Below are positions 42,069 to 50,923 of a stretch of 64,000 bases of DNA, in pieces. The notes beneath the pieces are model-generated. The model ran no database searches and had not been told where the DNA came from. It saw only the letters and a list, made by a program, of their open reading frames with translations. Each line of letters begins with the position of its first letter. The stretch's first letter is position 1. The DNA is from Streptomyces sp. NBC_01669 (GTDB lineage: Bacteria > Actinomycetota > Actinomycetes > Streptomycetales > Streptomycetaceae). The translations under genes were made by a program, and so were the position numbers. The DNA lies in assembly GCF_026339735.1 (NCBI RefSeq), contig NZ_JAPEQG010000001.1, forward strand, positions 8,183,001 to 8,247,000, read 5' to 3'.

Positions 42069-44969
42069 ATGATCAACCTTCTTCAGACACCCTCTACCAG
42101 CGTTTCCGCGACGGCCGGCACATCCAGCGTCGTCCCGATGGCCGAGCACGTCATCGCTCAGAGCGGGCCCCATGGCGGCACCGGCGGTCTCGTCGGGCGA
42201 TCGGCGGAGCTGGCGCTGGTCGACGCGCTCCTCGCCGAGGCGGCAACACGGAGTGCCGCGCTGTTCCTGACCGGTGCGGCCGGAGTGGGCAAGAGCGCGC
42301 TGCTCAATGTCGCGGCGCGGCGGGCGGAGCAACGTGGATTCTGTGTGGTGCGGGCTGCCGGAGCGCAGTTCGATCAGCATGTCGGTTTCGCGGGGCTGAA
42401 TCAGATCCTGCTGCCGTTGGCGGGAGAGCTGGCTTCCCTGCCGGCGCGGCAGGCGCGCACCCTTCAGGTGATTCTTGGCCTTTCGGCGGGTGAACCGGAG
42501 GAGCTGTCGGCTGTCGCGTACGCGGTGCGGGGTCTGCTGTTCCGGATCGGTACCCGGAGCAGCCCCCTGGCACTGGTCATCGACGACTACGCATGGCTGG
42601 ACCGGCCCAGTGCGGTGGTGCTGGGTACGGTCGCCCGCCATGCCGGCACCGGGCGCGTTGCGCTGCTGGCCGCCTCCCGGCGGGACGAGGCCTTTCTCCC
42701 CGACACGGGGACTCAGGTACACGAAGTGCCGCCCCTCGACGCGAAGGCGGCGATGAAGCTGGTGGCGGAGCGTTTTCCGGCCATGACGTCCACGGTTCGC
42801 CGACGGGTGCTCGCGGAGGCCGGGGGGAACCCCCTCGCGTTGCTTGAGCTGCCTGTCTCGCTCAGTCTCGCGCAGCAGACGCAGCGACGTTCTCTGCCGA
42901 TGGTCCTTCCGCTCACCGAGCGCCTGCGGATGATCTTCTCCGAGCGGGTCAGGGCCCTGCCGGACGCCACACGGAAACTGCTCCTGCTGGCGGTTCTGGA
43001 CGACACGGGCGACCTGCACCTCCTGCCGCGGACCGGCGACGGACCAGGGACTCTCACCGAGCTCTCTCCTGCCGAGCGTGCGGGGCTGGTGCGGGTCGAC
43101 GCCCGAGCCGGGCGCCTGGTCTTCCGGCACCCGCTGACCCGCTCGGCCGTCATGGAACTGTCGACCAGCGCCGAGCGCCGCTGGGCGCACCGGGCGCTCG
43201 CCGACCTACTCCCGGAAGGATCCGAACGTCGAGCCCTGCACCTGGCCCGCGCCACCGTGGGGCCGGACGACCAGGTGGCCGCTCTGCTGCACGAGGCCGC
43301 CTACACCACCCTGCGCCGCGGCGACGCCGTCGGCGCTGTCTCCGCCCTGCTACGCGCCTCGGAGCTCAGTAGCTCAGGTACAGCCAGGGGCCGGAGACTG
43401 GTTGAGGCTGCCTGCCTGAGCGCCAACGTCACCGGCGACCTGCGCAACGTACGCGCGCTTCTCGACGATGCCGCGGCCGTCGATCCGTTGGGCGGCACGT
43501 CCCCGGCTGCCGCCGCGGCGGCAGCCGGGGAGCTCCTCAACTGGGACGGTGACACGGACGGTGCCTACCGGCTGCTGGTCCGAGCGATCACCGACCACGC
43601 CCCCGCGGGTCCGGCCGATGACATCATGCTTCGCGAGGCACTCCACACCCTGCTCATGGTGTGTTCCTTCAGCGGGCGGCCGGAACTGTGGCAGTCCTTC
43701 GACACGATCCTGGCGCGATTCCGTCCGCACGCTCTTGACCCCCTGCTACTGGTTCTGCGCGGCGCCCTTGGCGACCCGGCCCACGCGGCGCTGCCGGTAC
43801 TGCCCCGCCTTGACGAACTGATCTCCGGACTCCACCGGCAGACCGACCCCACTCGCATCGTCCGCACGGCCACCTGCGCCGCCTACGTCGACCGCCTGCC
43901 GGGCTGCCACAGCGCATTGCTGCGCGTCGTCGAGGACGGCCGCGGCGGAGGAGCCGTGGCCTCGGCCATACCGGCCCTGCTCCTTCTGGCCGACGACGCC
44001 TACGCCAGGGGACGGTGGGACGATGTCGCCGAACTGACCGACGAGGCCCTGCACTGGTGCGCGTCCCATGACTACCGACTCCAGGCCTGGCCAGGCCGTC
44101 TGCTGCAGGGCCTGCTAGCCGCCGCACGCGGTGACGACGAAGTCGCCCGGAGCATCGCAGACCGCCTCGCCTCCTGGAGCAACCCACGCGGCCTGGGCGC
44201 GCTGCGCGTCTACTCATCGCACATCAAGGTTCTGTCCGCGCTGGGACGCGGCGACTTCGACAGCGCCTACCGGCATGTGACATCCGTCAGCCCGGCGAGC
44301 CGGCCGGCGCCGCATGTCCCGCACGCACTGTGGCTCATCTGGGACTTCACCGAGGCGGCGACCCGCACCGGTCACCACGCCGAGGCAGCCGCACATCTGG
44401 CGGCCGTCCAGGACGTCGGCATCCCCTCCATCTCACCACGTCTGGCCATGATCACGGAGGCGGCGACCGCCCTGGCCGACCCGTACGTCGTCGATCGCGA
44501 TCTCTTCGACAAGGCCATCGCCACACCCGGCGCAGAGCACTGGCCCTTCGATCTGGCCCGGATCCGCCTGGGCTACGGCGAACGACTCCGCAGAGCCCAG
44601 GCGAGCGTCGCGGCACGCCCCCACCTCGAGGCCGCCCTGAGCACCTTCGAACGCCTCGGAGCCGCCCCGTGGAGCGCACGCGCGGCCGGCGAGCTGCGGG
44701 CAAGCGGCCAGGCCGCGGCCCCTGTCACGCCCGTAGCGGGTGTCGAAGCGCCGCTGACTCCGCAGGAATGGCAGACCGCCCAGCTCGCTGCCACGGGGCT
44801 CACCAACAAACAGATCGCCGCCCAGCTCTTTCTGTCCCACCGCACCGTGGCCGCCCACCTGCGCGGCGCCTTCCGCAAGCTGGACATCGCCTCCCGCGGC
44901 GGGCTGCGCGACGCGCTGACCGGCCTTGATCAGCTGGCCGTGGACAGCCCCGTACGTCGGGCCGTCTGA
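42069..44969 (+). CDS. LAL-type LuxR-family ATP-dependent regulator, copy 1
   Basis: 966 residues, typical for LAL regulators. Near the N-terminus: GLVGRSAEL, then Walker A GAAGVGKS (69-76) and Walker B LALVIDDYAWLD. A long helical/TPR-like middle follows (LFRHPLTRSAVMELS, LHTLLMVCSFSGRPELW). The C-terminal LuxR HTH reads LTPQEWQTAQLAATGLTNKQIA, then LSHRTVAAHLRGAFRKLDIASRGGL. ATG 42069 has CAGGTGA upstream; GTG 42066 and TTG 42054 are in-frame alternatives. A full-length paralogue is encoded on the other strand at 50924-53758. LAL proteins activate specialised metabolism or catabolic genes; the target is unknown. Confidence 0.9.
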   Translation: MINLLQTPSTSVSATAGTSSVVPMAEHVIAQSGPHGGTGGLVGRSAELALVDALLAEAATRSAALFLTGAAGVGKSALLNVAARRAEQRGFCVVRAAGAQFDQHVGFAGLNQILLPLAGELASLPARQARTLQVILGLSAGEPEELSAVAYAVRGLLFRIGTRSSPLALVIDDYAWLDRPSAVVLGTVARHAGTGRVALLAASRRDEAFLPDTGTQVHEVPPLDAKAAMKLVAERFPAMTSTVRRRVLAEAGGNPLALLELPVSLSLAQQTQRRSLPMVLPLTERLRMIFSERVRALPDATRKLLLLAVLDDTGDLHLLPRTGDGPGTLTELSPAERAGLVRVDARAGRLVFRHPLTRSAVMELSTSAERRWAHRALADLLPEGSERRALHLARATVGPDDQVAALLHEAAYTTLRRGDAVGAVSALLRASELSSSGTARGRRLVEAACLSANVTGDLRNVRALLDDAAAVDPLGGTSPAAAAAAAGELLNWDGDTDGAYRLLVRAITDHAPAGPADDIMLREALHTLLMVCSFSGRPELWQSFDTILARFRPHALDPLLLVLRGALGDPAHAALPVLPRLDELISGLHRQTDPTRIVRTATCAAYVDRLPGCHSALLRVVEDGRGGGAVASAIPALLLLADDAYARGRWDDVAELTDEALHWCASHDYRLQAWPGRLLQGLLAAARGDDEVARSIADRLASWSNPRGLGALRVYSSHIKVLSALGRGDFDSAYRHVTSVSPASRPAPHVPHALWLIWDFTEAATRTGHHAEAAAHLAAVQDVGIPSISPRLAMITEAATALADPYVVDRDLFDKAIATPGAEHWPFDLARIRLGYGERLRRAQASVAARPHLEAALSTFERLGAAPWSARAAGELRASGQAAAPVTPVAGVEAPLTPQEWQTAQLAATGLTNKQIAAQLFLSHRTVAAHLRGAFRKLDIASRGGLRDALTGLDQLAVDSPVRRAV

Positions 44970-44978
44970 GCATCTTTA

Positions 44979-44995
44979 GGCCATTTGGTCGAAGC
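44979..44995 (+). promoter_or_regulatory. GGYCATTYRRYCGAAGC motif, site 1
   Basis: GGCCATTTGGTCGAAGC lies ten bases after the LAL stop codon and about 350 bases before the small protein gene at 45344. Closely similar 17-mers occur at 49094-49110 and 56589-56605. The half-sites GGYCA and TGRYC form an inverted repeat. It is probably a regulator site or promoter part. Between here and 45343 I see no supported gene, only a 16-codon frame at 45060. Confidence 0.45.
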
Positions 44996-45254
44996 CGGTG
45001 GGGGACGGCACTGCCTAACCTGGGGTGTCATACAAACCTGTGACCAACAGCGGGAATTCATGAGCAGAGGCACGAGCCGCCGTCATGCGGGGCACTGCGC
45101 ACTCCGTTGAGAGAGCGGAGTGAGTCACTCGTCGGTCGCCCGACGAACGCAATGTTGTTCATCGCCGCGCGTCGCATGTGTCCGGAGACCGGGGACGGCT
45201 GACTCGCGGCAGAGAGACGAGTCCGCGCGTGACACGTCATTCCCCGTCACTCCT

Positions 45255-45284
45255 CGTCATCTGCCCGGGCCAGGGCAGATGACG
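45255..45284. promoter_or_regulatory. Perfect 12-bp inverted repeat (operator or hairpin)
   Basis: CGTCATCTGCCC (45255-45266) pairs exactly with GGGCAGATGACG (45273-45284) across a 6-base loop. It lies 59 bases before the small protein gene at 45344 and has no T tract. It could be an operator, an mRNA hairpin in the leader, or a terminator for upstream transcription. Confidence 0.5.
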
Positions 45285-45343
45285 CTCAGCATGGGCGTCG
45301 GGCGGCCTCGCTGCCGACACTGAGTCCGACAGAGGTGAGTGAC

Positions 45344-45904
45344 ATGAAGAGGATGACATGGAGGGACTTCGCCTGGCTGTCCGAGGCAGCCGATGATCCG
45401 TCAGCATGTTTGACCACGTGGGCGAGCAACCCCCGGGCGCCGTACATGCTGCCCACTGGCCGCTTCTTCGACGTGGTGTCGGTCGACCAGCGAGTCGGCA
45501 TCGAGGCGCTCGATCAACTGCTGCGCCGAAGACGGCCCTTCGGGCCGATAGTACTGGACCACCGGGCGGGAAGAATGGGCTTCATCCTGGCCTCGCAGAG
45601 CTGGCAGGACTTCGCCCACCAACTCGCGCGAGGAGAGGGAGCGGCTCCCGCGCACCGCTACCTGAGCCACGGCTCCGTGGTCGTCGTCCCCGGCCCCCAG
45701 CCCGTGCTCGGCGACCGCTACGAGTGGCTCCGCGCCCCGACCCGGCGGCCTTCGGCCAGCCCGCTCCTCCCGGTCGCTCTGGCCGCCGTGCTCGTCGCCT
45801 CCGCCGAGGTGCTCACCTGCGCGGACCGGTACGGCGAGATCCCTCGGCCCACACCTGCCCTCGCTCCGGCCGCACTCGAGGGGGTGTGGGCGCATGCGGG
45901 ATGA
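45344..45904 (+). CDS. Conserved Streptomyces-type protein of unknown function
   Basis: 186 residues, not exported. The body (LPTGRFFDVVSVDQRVGIEALDQLL, then GPIVLDHRAGRMGFILAS and HGSVVVVPGPQP) recalls small actinomycete proteins that share a fold with the N-terminal part of bifunctional primase-polymerases. Catalytic acidic residues of a polymerase are not evident, so I assign no activity. A hydrophobic stretch near residues 145-160 (LLPVALAAVLVASAEVL) could be a buried helix. ATG 45344 has GAGGTGA upstream. It is transcribed alone, with a perfect inverted repeat in its leader. Confidence 0.65.
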   Translation: MKRMTWRDFAWLSEAADDPSACLTTWASNPRAPYMLPTGRFFDVVSVDQRVGIEALDQLLRRRRPFGPIVLDHRAGRMGFILASQSWQDFAHQLARGEGAAPAHRYLSHGSVVVVPGPQPVLGDRYEWLRAPTRRPSASPLLPVALAAVLVASAEVLTCADRYGEIPRPTPALAPAALEGVWAHAG

Positions 45905-46076
45905 CACCATGGAGCGGCTCGACGTGCATGAAGAGATGCCCTGATCGCCGCAGGGCCCTTGAACTCCCCTGGGCAAGATTTCGCTCAGCCTCCAACGGGT
46001 AACCCCGTCCCATGAGTGGCGCAGCCGCATCCGGGCGCCCTACGGTCAAGTGACCAGTGCCTGAAGCGAACTTGTG

Positions 46077-47042
46077 ATGCGGGACGCGGTCGAGGCGGCG
46101 CGTGTTGAGGATGCGACGCTGACGCGGGCGGCTCAGGCCGGTGACATCGCCGCTCTGGGGTTGCTGTTGGAACGCCATAGGGCGGGCATGCGTGCGGTGG
46201 CGTTGAGCATTCTGGGGCCGGGTGCGGATGCGGATGACGTGATGCAGGACGCGGCGCTGACGGCGTTGCGGCGGATCGGTGATGTGCGTGACCCGGGTGC
46301 TGTGGGTGCGTGGCTGCGGATGATCGTGCGCAACGCCGGCCGGTCCTTGCTGCGGGGCGCCGTCGCCGCCCAGCCCGTGGACGAGCTGCACCTGCCGTCG
46401 CCGGAGGACGGTCCGGAGCAGTGGCTTGAGCGGAGCGCGGTGCGGGACTGGGTCTGGGAGGCGCTGGAGGAGCTCTCGCCGCTGCTGCGTATGCCTTTGG
46501 TGTTGCGGCACTTCACCACCGGGGTCACCTCGTACGAGCAGATCGCTCGTGCGTGCGGCGTTCCGGTGGGCACGGTGCGCAGCAGACTGAGCCTGGGGCG
46601 GGCCAAGTTGACGGCCGCTCTCGCCGCTACGGAGGACGCCGCGCACGGTGACGCGGAGCAGCGGTTCCTGGCCAGCCGCATCGAGGCTCGCGAGACGCTC
46701 GCCGCTGCCGAGAGCGGACACTTCGGCAAGCTGCTGACGGAACGCTGGTCTCCCGAGATCGCCCTCCTCAGTGGTCCCGACCGGGTGGGTGGCTGGGACC
46801 TTCTCGTGCGCAGCATGGACAACGACGTCGAAGAGGGCGTGCGACAGCGTCTCATCCATGCGGTGGCCGGTCGGTCGCTCACCGTCTGGGAGATGGACAT
46901 CATCAATCCGGCGGACAACCCCGAGCACTGCCCGCCGGGCGTGGCGTGGCTCATGACCCTGGACGACGCCGGCCGGGTGCAACATCTGCGGCTCGCCCAC
47001 TCCCGGCCGGTGCAGCTCATGGACCTGCTGCCGGTTATGTGA
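46077..47042 (+). CDS. ECF RNA polymerase sigma factor with C-terminal extension
   Basis: 321 residues. Sigma region 2: LTRAAQAGDIAALGLLLERHR and ADADDVMQDAALTALRRI, with WLRMIVRNAGRSLLR. Region 4: LRMPLVLRHFTTGVTSYEQIA and VPVGTVRSRLSLGRAKL. About 120 more residues follow (RFLASRIEARETLAAAESGHF to the end), resembling the SnoaL-like extension of ECF41-type factors, which acts as a built-in regulator in place of a separate anti-sigma factor. ATG 46077 is used; GTG 46074 directly precedes it. Another alpha/beta hydrolase gene follows 85 bases later on the same strand and is a likely co-transcribed partner. Confidence 0.88.
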   Translation: MRDAVEAARVEDATLTRAAQAGDIAALGLLLERHRAGMRAVALSILGPGADADDVMQDAALTALRRIGDVRDPGAVGAWLRMIVRNAGRSLLRGAVAAQPVDELHLPSPEDGPEQWLERSAVRDWVWEALEELSPLLRMPLVLRHFTTGVTSYEQIARACGVPVGTVRSRLSLGRAKLTAALAATEDAAHGDAEQRFLASRIEARETLAAAESGHFGKLLTERWSPEIALLSGPDRVGGWDLLVRSMDNDVEEGVRQRLIHAVAGRSLTVWEMDIINPADNPEHCPPGVAWLMTLDDAGRVQHLRLAHSRPVQLMDLLPVM

Positions 47043-47127
47043 TGGACGCCACTTCGACGGAGTGAACTTCGTCCTCTGCTCCGCGTCCTGTCGGTGTCAT
47101 CGCCGATTGCTGAACCCGGAGAGTTCC

Positions 47128-48033
47128 ATGACCATCCCCCGAACCGACCCCCTCACGGTCGGTACCCACACCGTCGACATCGACGGGGTGACGCAGAGGT
47201 ATCACGTCCACGGCACGGGACCTGTGTGCATCGCGCACTCCGGCGGGCCCGGCATCTTCTGGGAGTACCTGCGCATGCCTGCGCTGGAACGACACCTCAC
47301 GGTCGTCTATCCGGAGCCGATCGGCACCGGCGGCTCCGGCCGCCCCGCCTCCCATCCGCACGGCTACACCCGGCCGCGCTACAGCCGGCTCCTCGAAGGT
47401 CTGATCGAGCATCTCGGCGTGCCCGAGGTGCATTTGTTGGGTCACTCCCACGGCGGCTTCGTCGCCCAGTATCACGCCCTGCGTCACCCCGAACGGATCG
47501 CCGGGGTGATCCTGTACGAAAGTGCGCCGTTCACCGGTCCCGAACACGCTGCCGAAGCCGTGCGTCTGGTGCAGAAATTCGCCGAGCGGCACTCCGACAA
47601 CCCCGAACTTTCCGCGATCCTGGCCGCCTTCGCGGCGATTCCCACCACCTCCGACGACGCCGGGTTCACGACGCTGCTCAGGGCGCTGGTGCCCGTGTAC
47701 TTCGCCGACTACTGGGGCCGCGAAACGGAGTTCGCGCCCTTCCGCGCCGCGGTGAGCGCCACATTCATCTCGGGACTGGACGAGAACCTCGAACCGCACC
47801 TCATCGACGACAGTCAGCAGCTCGGCTCGCTCACGGTGCCGACCCTGGTCGTCGTCGGCCGTCACGACTTCATCTGCGGAGTGAGGTGGGCCCAGGAGCT
47901 GCATCAGATGATCCCGGGATCGGAACTGCTGATACTGGAGCAAAGCGGGCACTTCGGTCACATCGAGGAACCGGAGGAGTTCTCCCGAGGAGTGACACGG
48001 TTCGTCACCGCCACAACTTCGGGCGCCGCCTGA
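47128..48033 (+). CDS. Alpha/beta hydrolase (proline iminopeptidase-like)
   Basis: 301 residues, cytosolic. Oxyanion motif HSGGPG (37-42), nucleophile Ser107 in GHSHGG, acid in VVGRHDFICG, and catalytic His in QSGHFGHIEEP. HSGGPG and the length point to the proline iminopeptidase-like group, but such sequences also include esterases and lactonases. ATG 47128 has GGAGAG about five bases upstream. It follows the ECF sigma gene after 85 bases and probably shares its transcript. It is unlike the GHSYGG hydrolases at 40892 and 49180. Confidence 0.85.
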   Translation: MTIPRTDPLTVGTHTVDIDGVTQRYHVHGTGPVCIAHSGGPGIFWEYLRMPALERHLTVVYPEPIGTGGSGRPASHPHGYTRPRYSRLLEGLIEHLGVPEVHLLGHSHGGFVAQYHALRHPERIAGVILYESAPFTGPEHAAEAVRLVQKFAERHSDNPELSAILAAFAAIPTTSDDAGFTTLLRALVPVYFADYWGRETEFAPFRAAVSATFISGLDENLEPHLIDDSQQLGSLTVPTLVVVGRHDFICGVRWAQELHQMIPGSELLILEQSGHFGHIEEPEEFSRGVTRFVTATTSGAA

Positions 48034-48114
48034 CACATGACACCGTGGACACTGCGGCGGCGCGCCGACTGGGCACCGGTCTGCTGACGCGACCCTCTCT
48101 GCTTAGGTCAGGCC

Positions 48115-49077
48115 GATGACGCCGTCGGCCGCAGGCTTCGGGCGACGCTCGGCAGGCCGGACCCGCAGGAACACAAAGCGTGAGGTCATCGCTGCTTTGG
48201 ATCCCTTGCGCCAGGTGACGGTCGCCGCGTGGCGGCGACCCGCGGCCAGGACATGCGCGCAGGCTGAGTGGTCGGGTGCGGTAGCGGGGCAGCGGGCGCG
48301 GGCCGAGCCCGCCGTAGCGCAGCTTGTAGGGTTTGGCCGCTTCAGCGTGGGCGGTCATCTTGCCCTTGACCTGCAGCGCGTAGGCCAGGCCCCCGGTCCT
48401 GAAGGGCGTGCCGGAAGTCGGCGTTCGCCCCGTAGCCGGCATCCGCAACCAGCACCGCGGGCCGCAGCCCGACAGCCGCGAGCTCGTCGAGCATGTCCAG
48501 AGCCAGCTGCCATATCGGTCGGTGATGTTCCTCGTCGGGGACCCGGCAGCGGGCCCGCCGGCCCGCCGCCTCGGGCCCGTCCCAGCTGCGGGGCAGGAAC
48601 AGCCGCCATGACAGCGGGCACGAAGCGGTGTCGGAGGGGGCATGGACACTGACCCCGATCTGGCAGTTGCCGATCTTGCCCAGGGTGTCGGAGGCTGCCT
48701 CGCCACCCCGGGCGAGGAGTATCCGTCCTTGGGGAAGCCGGTGTCGTCCACCACCCACACCCGCGGACGCACCACCGCCACTGCCCGGCGGGCCAGCCCG
48801 GCACGGACTGCGCCCGCCGGCCAGGTCGAGGACGTCATGAACTGCTGCGACTGCTGATGGTCCACACCCAGGCGCCCGGCCATCGGCTGCATCGACTTCC
48901 GCCGCCCGTCCAGCAACAGACCCCGCAGATACAACTCGCCCTTCACCCGCTGGTCAGCACGCGCCAAAGGTGCGAACACCTCCCCGGCGAGCTCCTCCAA
49001 CCGGCCACGACACGCGACAAGTTCATCCGCCCTCGTACCCGCAGGAAACCACCAGAACCACTGCCTGCCCAGACACG
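48115..49077 (-). pseudogene. IS701-family transposase, frameshifted and truncated
   Basis: Parts of the transposase are readable in more than one frame. The start is QWFWWFPAGTRADELVACRG (about 49060-49015), then MAGRLGVDHQQSQQFMTSSTWP and VWVVDDTGFPKDG with the first catalytic Asp. After a frame change come GKIGNCQIGVSVH, SWRLFLP and VLVADAGYGANADFRHAL. The frame then changes again to LAYALQVKGKMTAH, with FVFLRVRPA near 48150. The C-terminal third with the last catalytic Glu is missing. No terminal inverted repeats were recognised. The relic lies between two hydrolase genes and does not interrupt either. Confidence 0.85.
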
Positions 49078-49093
49078 TAACAACGCCCTACTA

Positions 49094-49110
49094 GGTCATT
49101 CAGCCGAAGC
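49094..49110 (+). promoter_or_regulatory. GGYCATTYRRYCGAAGC motif, site 2
   Basis: GGTCATTCAGCCGAAGC lies 69 bases before the start of the hydrolase at 49180, at the edge of the IS701 relic. It matches the sites at 44979 and 56589 in 13-15 of 17 positions. The second half-site is weaker than in the other two. Confidence 0.4.
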
Positions 49111-49179
49111 CCAAAAGGACGGAACGAGCTAGTTTTTCACCTGCATCACAGGTTCTTTACAGACATCAGGAGCCATGAA

Positions 49180-49869
49180 ATGAGTCCCCTGAAGAACGTC
49201 GTCCTCGTGCACGGAGGATTCGTCGACGGTTCCGGCTGGCAGGCCGTGCACCATCTCCTCACCCGCGAAGGCTTCAGTGTCAGCATCGTGCAGAACCCGA
49301 CCCACTCCCTCGAGGGCGATGTCGCGGTCACGCGACAGGTCCTCGACGCTCAGGACGGGCCGACCGTGTTGGTGGGCCACTCCTACGGTGGCGCCGTGAT
49401 CACCGAGGCCGGCCGGCACCCCAAGGTCGCCGCGCTCGCCTACATCGCCGCTTTCGCCCCGGACAAGGGCGAGTCGGTCGGCACGCTGATCGCCGACCCG
49501 GCGCCGGGTGCACCCGTTCCGCCGATTCTGCCGCCCCAGGACGGCTTCCTGTTCCTCGACCGTGACAAGTTCGCGCACTCGTTCGCAGACGATGTGGCGG
49601 TGGAGGACGCGCAGTTCATGGCGGACTCACAGGTTCCCTGGGGCGTCGACGCTCTCAACGGGGTGGTGGCGGAGGCCGCTTGGCGTACCAAGCCGAGCTG
49701 GTATCTCGTAGCGACCCTGGACAGGATGATCCCTCCGCCGGCGCAGCACGCCATGGCGGAGCGAGCGGGCGCCACCGTGAGCGAGGTCCTTGGTAGCCAC
49801 GCCGTCTACATGTCCCGACCCGCGGCCGTCGCGGAGCTGATCAAGCAGGCTGCGGGCGTCCAGGGCTGA
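49180..49869 (+). CDS. Alpha/beta hydrolase (small esterase), paralogue
   Basis: 229 residues. It matches the 227-residue hydrolase at 40892 along its length: HGGFVDGSGW, Ser68 in GHSYGG, Asp181 (ATLDRMIPPP) and His207 (GSHAVYMS), with the same APDKGESVGTLIADP core. No signal peptide. ATG 49180 has AGGAG eight bases upstream. A secreted, more distant hydrolase follows after 96 bases, so the two could be co-transcribed. The closest large regulator is the LAL protein at 50924-53758, which converges from the right. Confidence 0.85.
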   Translation: MSPLKNVVLVHGGFVDGSGWQAVHHLLTREGFSVSIVQNPTHSLEGDVAVTRQVLDAQDGPTVLVGHSYGGAVITEAGRHPKVAALAYIAAFAPDKGESVGTLIADPAPGAPVPPILPPQDGFLFLDRDKFAHSFADDVAVEDAQFMADSQVPWGVDALNGVVAEAAWRTKPSWYLVATLDRMIPPPAQHAMAERAGATVSEVLGSHAVYMSRPAAVAELIKQAAGVQG

Positions 49870-49965
49870 CCTGAAGTACACGCGCCTGCGTCACAGGTGT
49901 GCGATCTGCCCTGTTGAGCGCCTCGGCTGCGGCAGGGCAACCATCAGAATGATGAGAGGCAAGAC

Positions 49966-50802
49966 ATGCGTATCAAGGTCGTACGTCGCCGTCTGATCGC
50001 GGCAGGCGTTTCCGGCGCAGCGGCAGTCGCCGTTGTGGCGTCGATGGCTTCGGCGACAACGCCGGAGCGCCAGTCGGACGGCACCAAGCCGACGGTCGTG
50101 CTGGTGCACGGCGGTTTCGCGGACGCATCCGCGAGCTGGGCGGGAGTGATCGAGGGGCTCCAGAACGACGGTTACCCGGTCGTCGCGACCGCCAACCCGC
50201 TGCGTGGGCTTCCCACCGACGTTCCGTACCTGGAGAGCGTCCTCAAGTCCATCGACGGCCCGATCATCCTGGCAGGCCACTCCTACGGGGGCGCCGTGAT
50301 CACCAACGCCGCCGCTGCCAATCCCCACGTCAAGGCGCTGGTCTACGTCGCCGCCTTCGTGCCCGACGAGGGCGAGCTGCTCGGCGATCTCATCAACAAG
50401 TACCCGGGCACCGAGATCCCTGCCGCGCTCGATCCCGTACCGTTCCCGAACCCGGACGGCAGCACCGGCACGGACCTCTACCTCAAGGCCGACAAGTTCC
50501 GCAGCACCTTCGCGGCGGACCTCCCGGTCTCGGTCACCAACGTCATGCAGGCGGCCCAACGGCCGTTCAGCGCCTCCTCCTTCACCGACGTCACCAAGGC
50601 CGCCGCCTGGCACGACATCCCCTCCTGGGGGTTGGTCGCTGCCTCGGACAAGGCCATTCCGCCGGCCCTGCAGCGCTTCGAGTACCAGCGGGCCCACGCC
50701 CGTGGCACGGTCGAGGTCTCCGGAGCGTCGCACTCCGTCATGATCAGTCATCCGGACGCGGTCACCAAGCTCATCAAGAACGCCGACCGCTCCACCCGCT
50801 GA
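49966..50802 (+). CDS. Secreted alpha/beta hydrolase
   Basis: 278 residues. An N-terminal signal (MRIKVVRRRLIAAG plus an Ala/Val core) ends near ASA (30). The RRR could direct Tat export, but Sec is possible. The mature part has the hydrolase motifs: HGGFADASASW, Ser106 in GHSYGG, a SDKAIPP acid segment and catalytic His in SGASHSVMISHP. It is distantly related to the cytosolic hydrolase encoded just upstream. ATG 49966 has GAGAGG six bases upstream. A strong terminator follows its stop codon. Confidence 0.85.
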   Translation: MRIKVVRRRLIAAGVSGAAAVAVVASMASATTPERQSDGTKPTVVLVHGGFADASASWAGVIEGLQNDGYPVVATANPLRGLPTDVPYLESVLKSIDGPIILAGHSYGGAVITNAAAANPHVKALVYVAAFVPDEGELLGDLINKYPGTEIPAALDPVPFPNPDGSTGTDLYLKADKFRSTFAADLPVSVTNVMQAAQRPFSASSFTDVTKAAAWHDIPSWGLVAASDKAIPPALQRFEYQRAHARGTVEVSGASHSVMISHPDAVTKLIKNADRSTR

Positions 50803-50820
50803 CCCCGTTCCGTCTTCCGC

Positions 50821-50849
50821 GACAGCCCACCTGTTCCAGGTGGGCTGTC
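50821..50849. terminator. Terminator hairpin between convergent genes
   Basis: GACAGCCCACCTG (50821-50833) pairs perfectly with CAGGTGGGCTGTC (50837-50849) around a 3-base loop. This 13-bp stem lies 18 bases after the secreted hydrolase and 75 bases beyond the end of the convergent LAL gene, so it can end transcription from both sides. Confidence 0.8.
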
Positions 50850-50923
50850 CGTCGTGCGCTTCCACAGGCGTATCCGGATCCCGGAGTAGTCCACAGGACC
50901 ATCGCGCGGGTCTGCCGCTTGCG

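Noticed and set aside
41778..43190. A 470-codon frame opposite the LAL regulator and hydrolase relic
   Set aside because: Gln/Arg/Gly-rich with no motif; the opposite strand has Walker motifs in frame.
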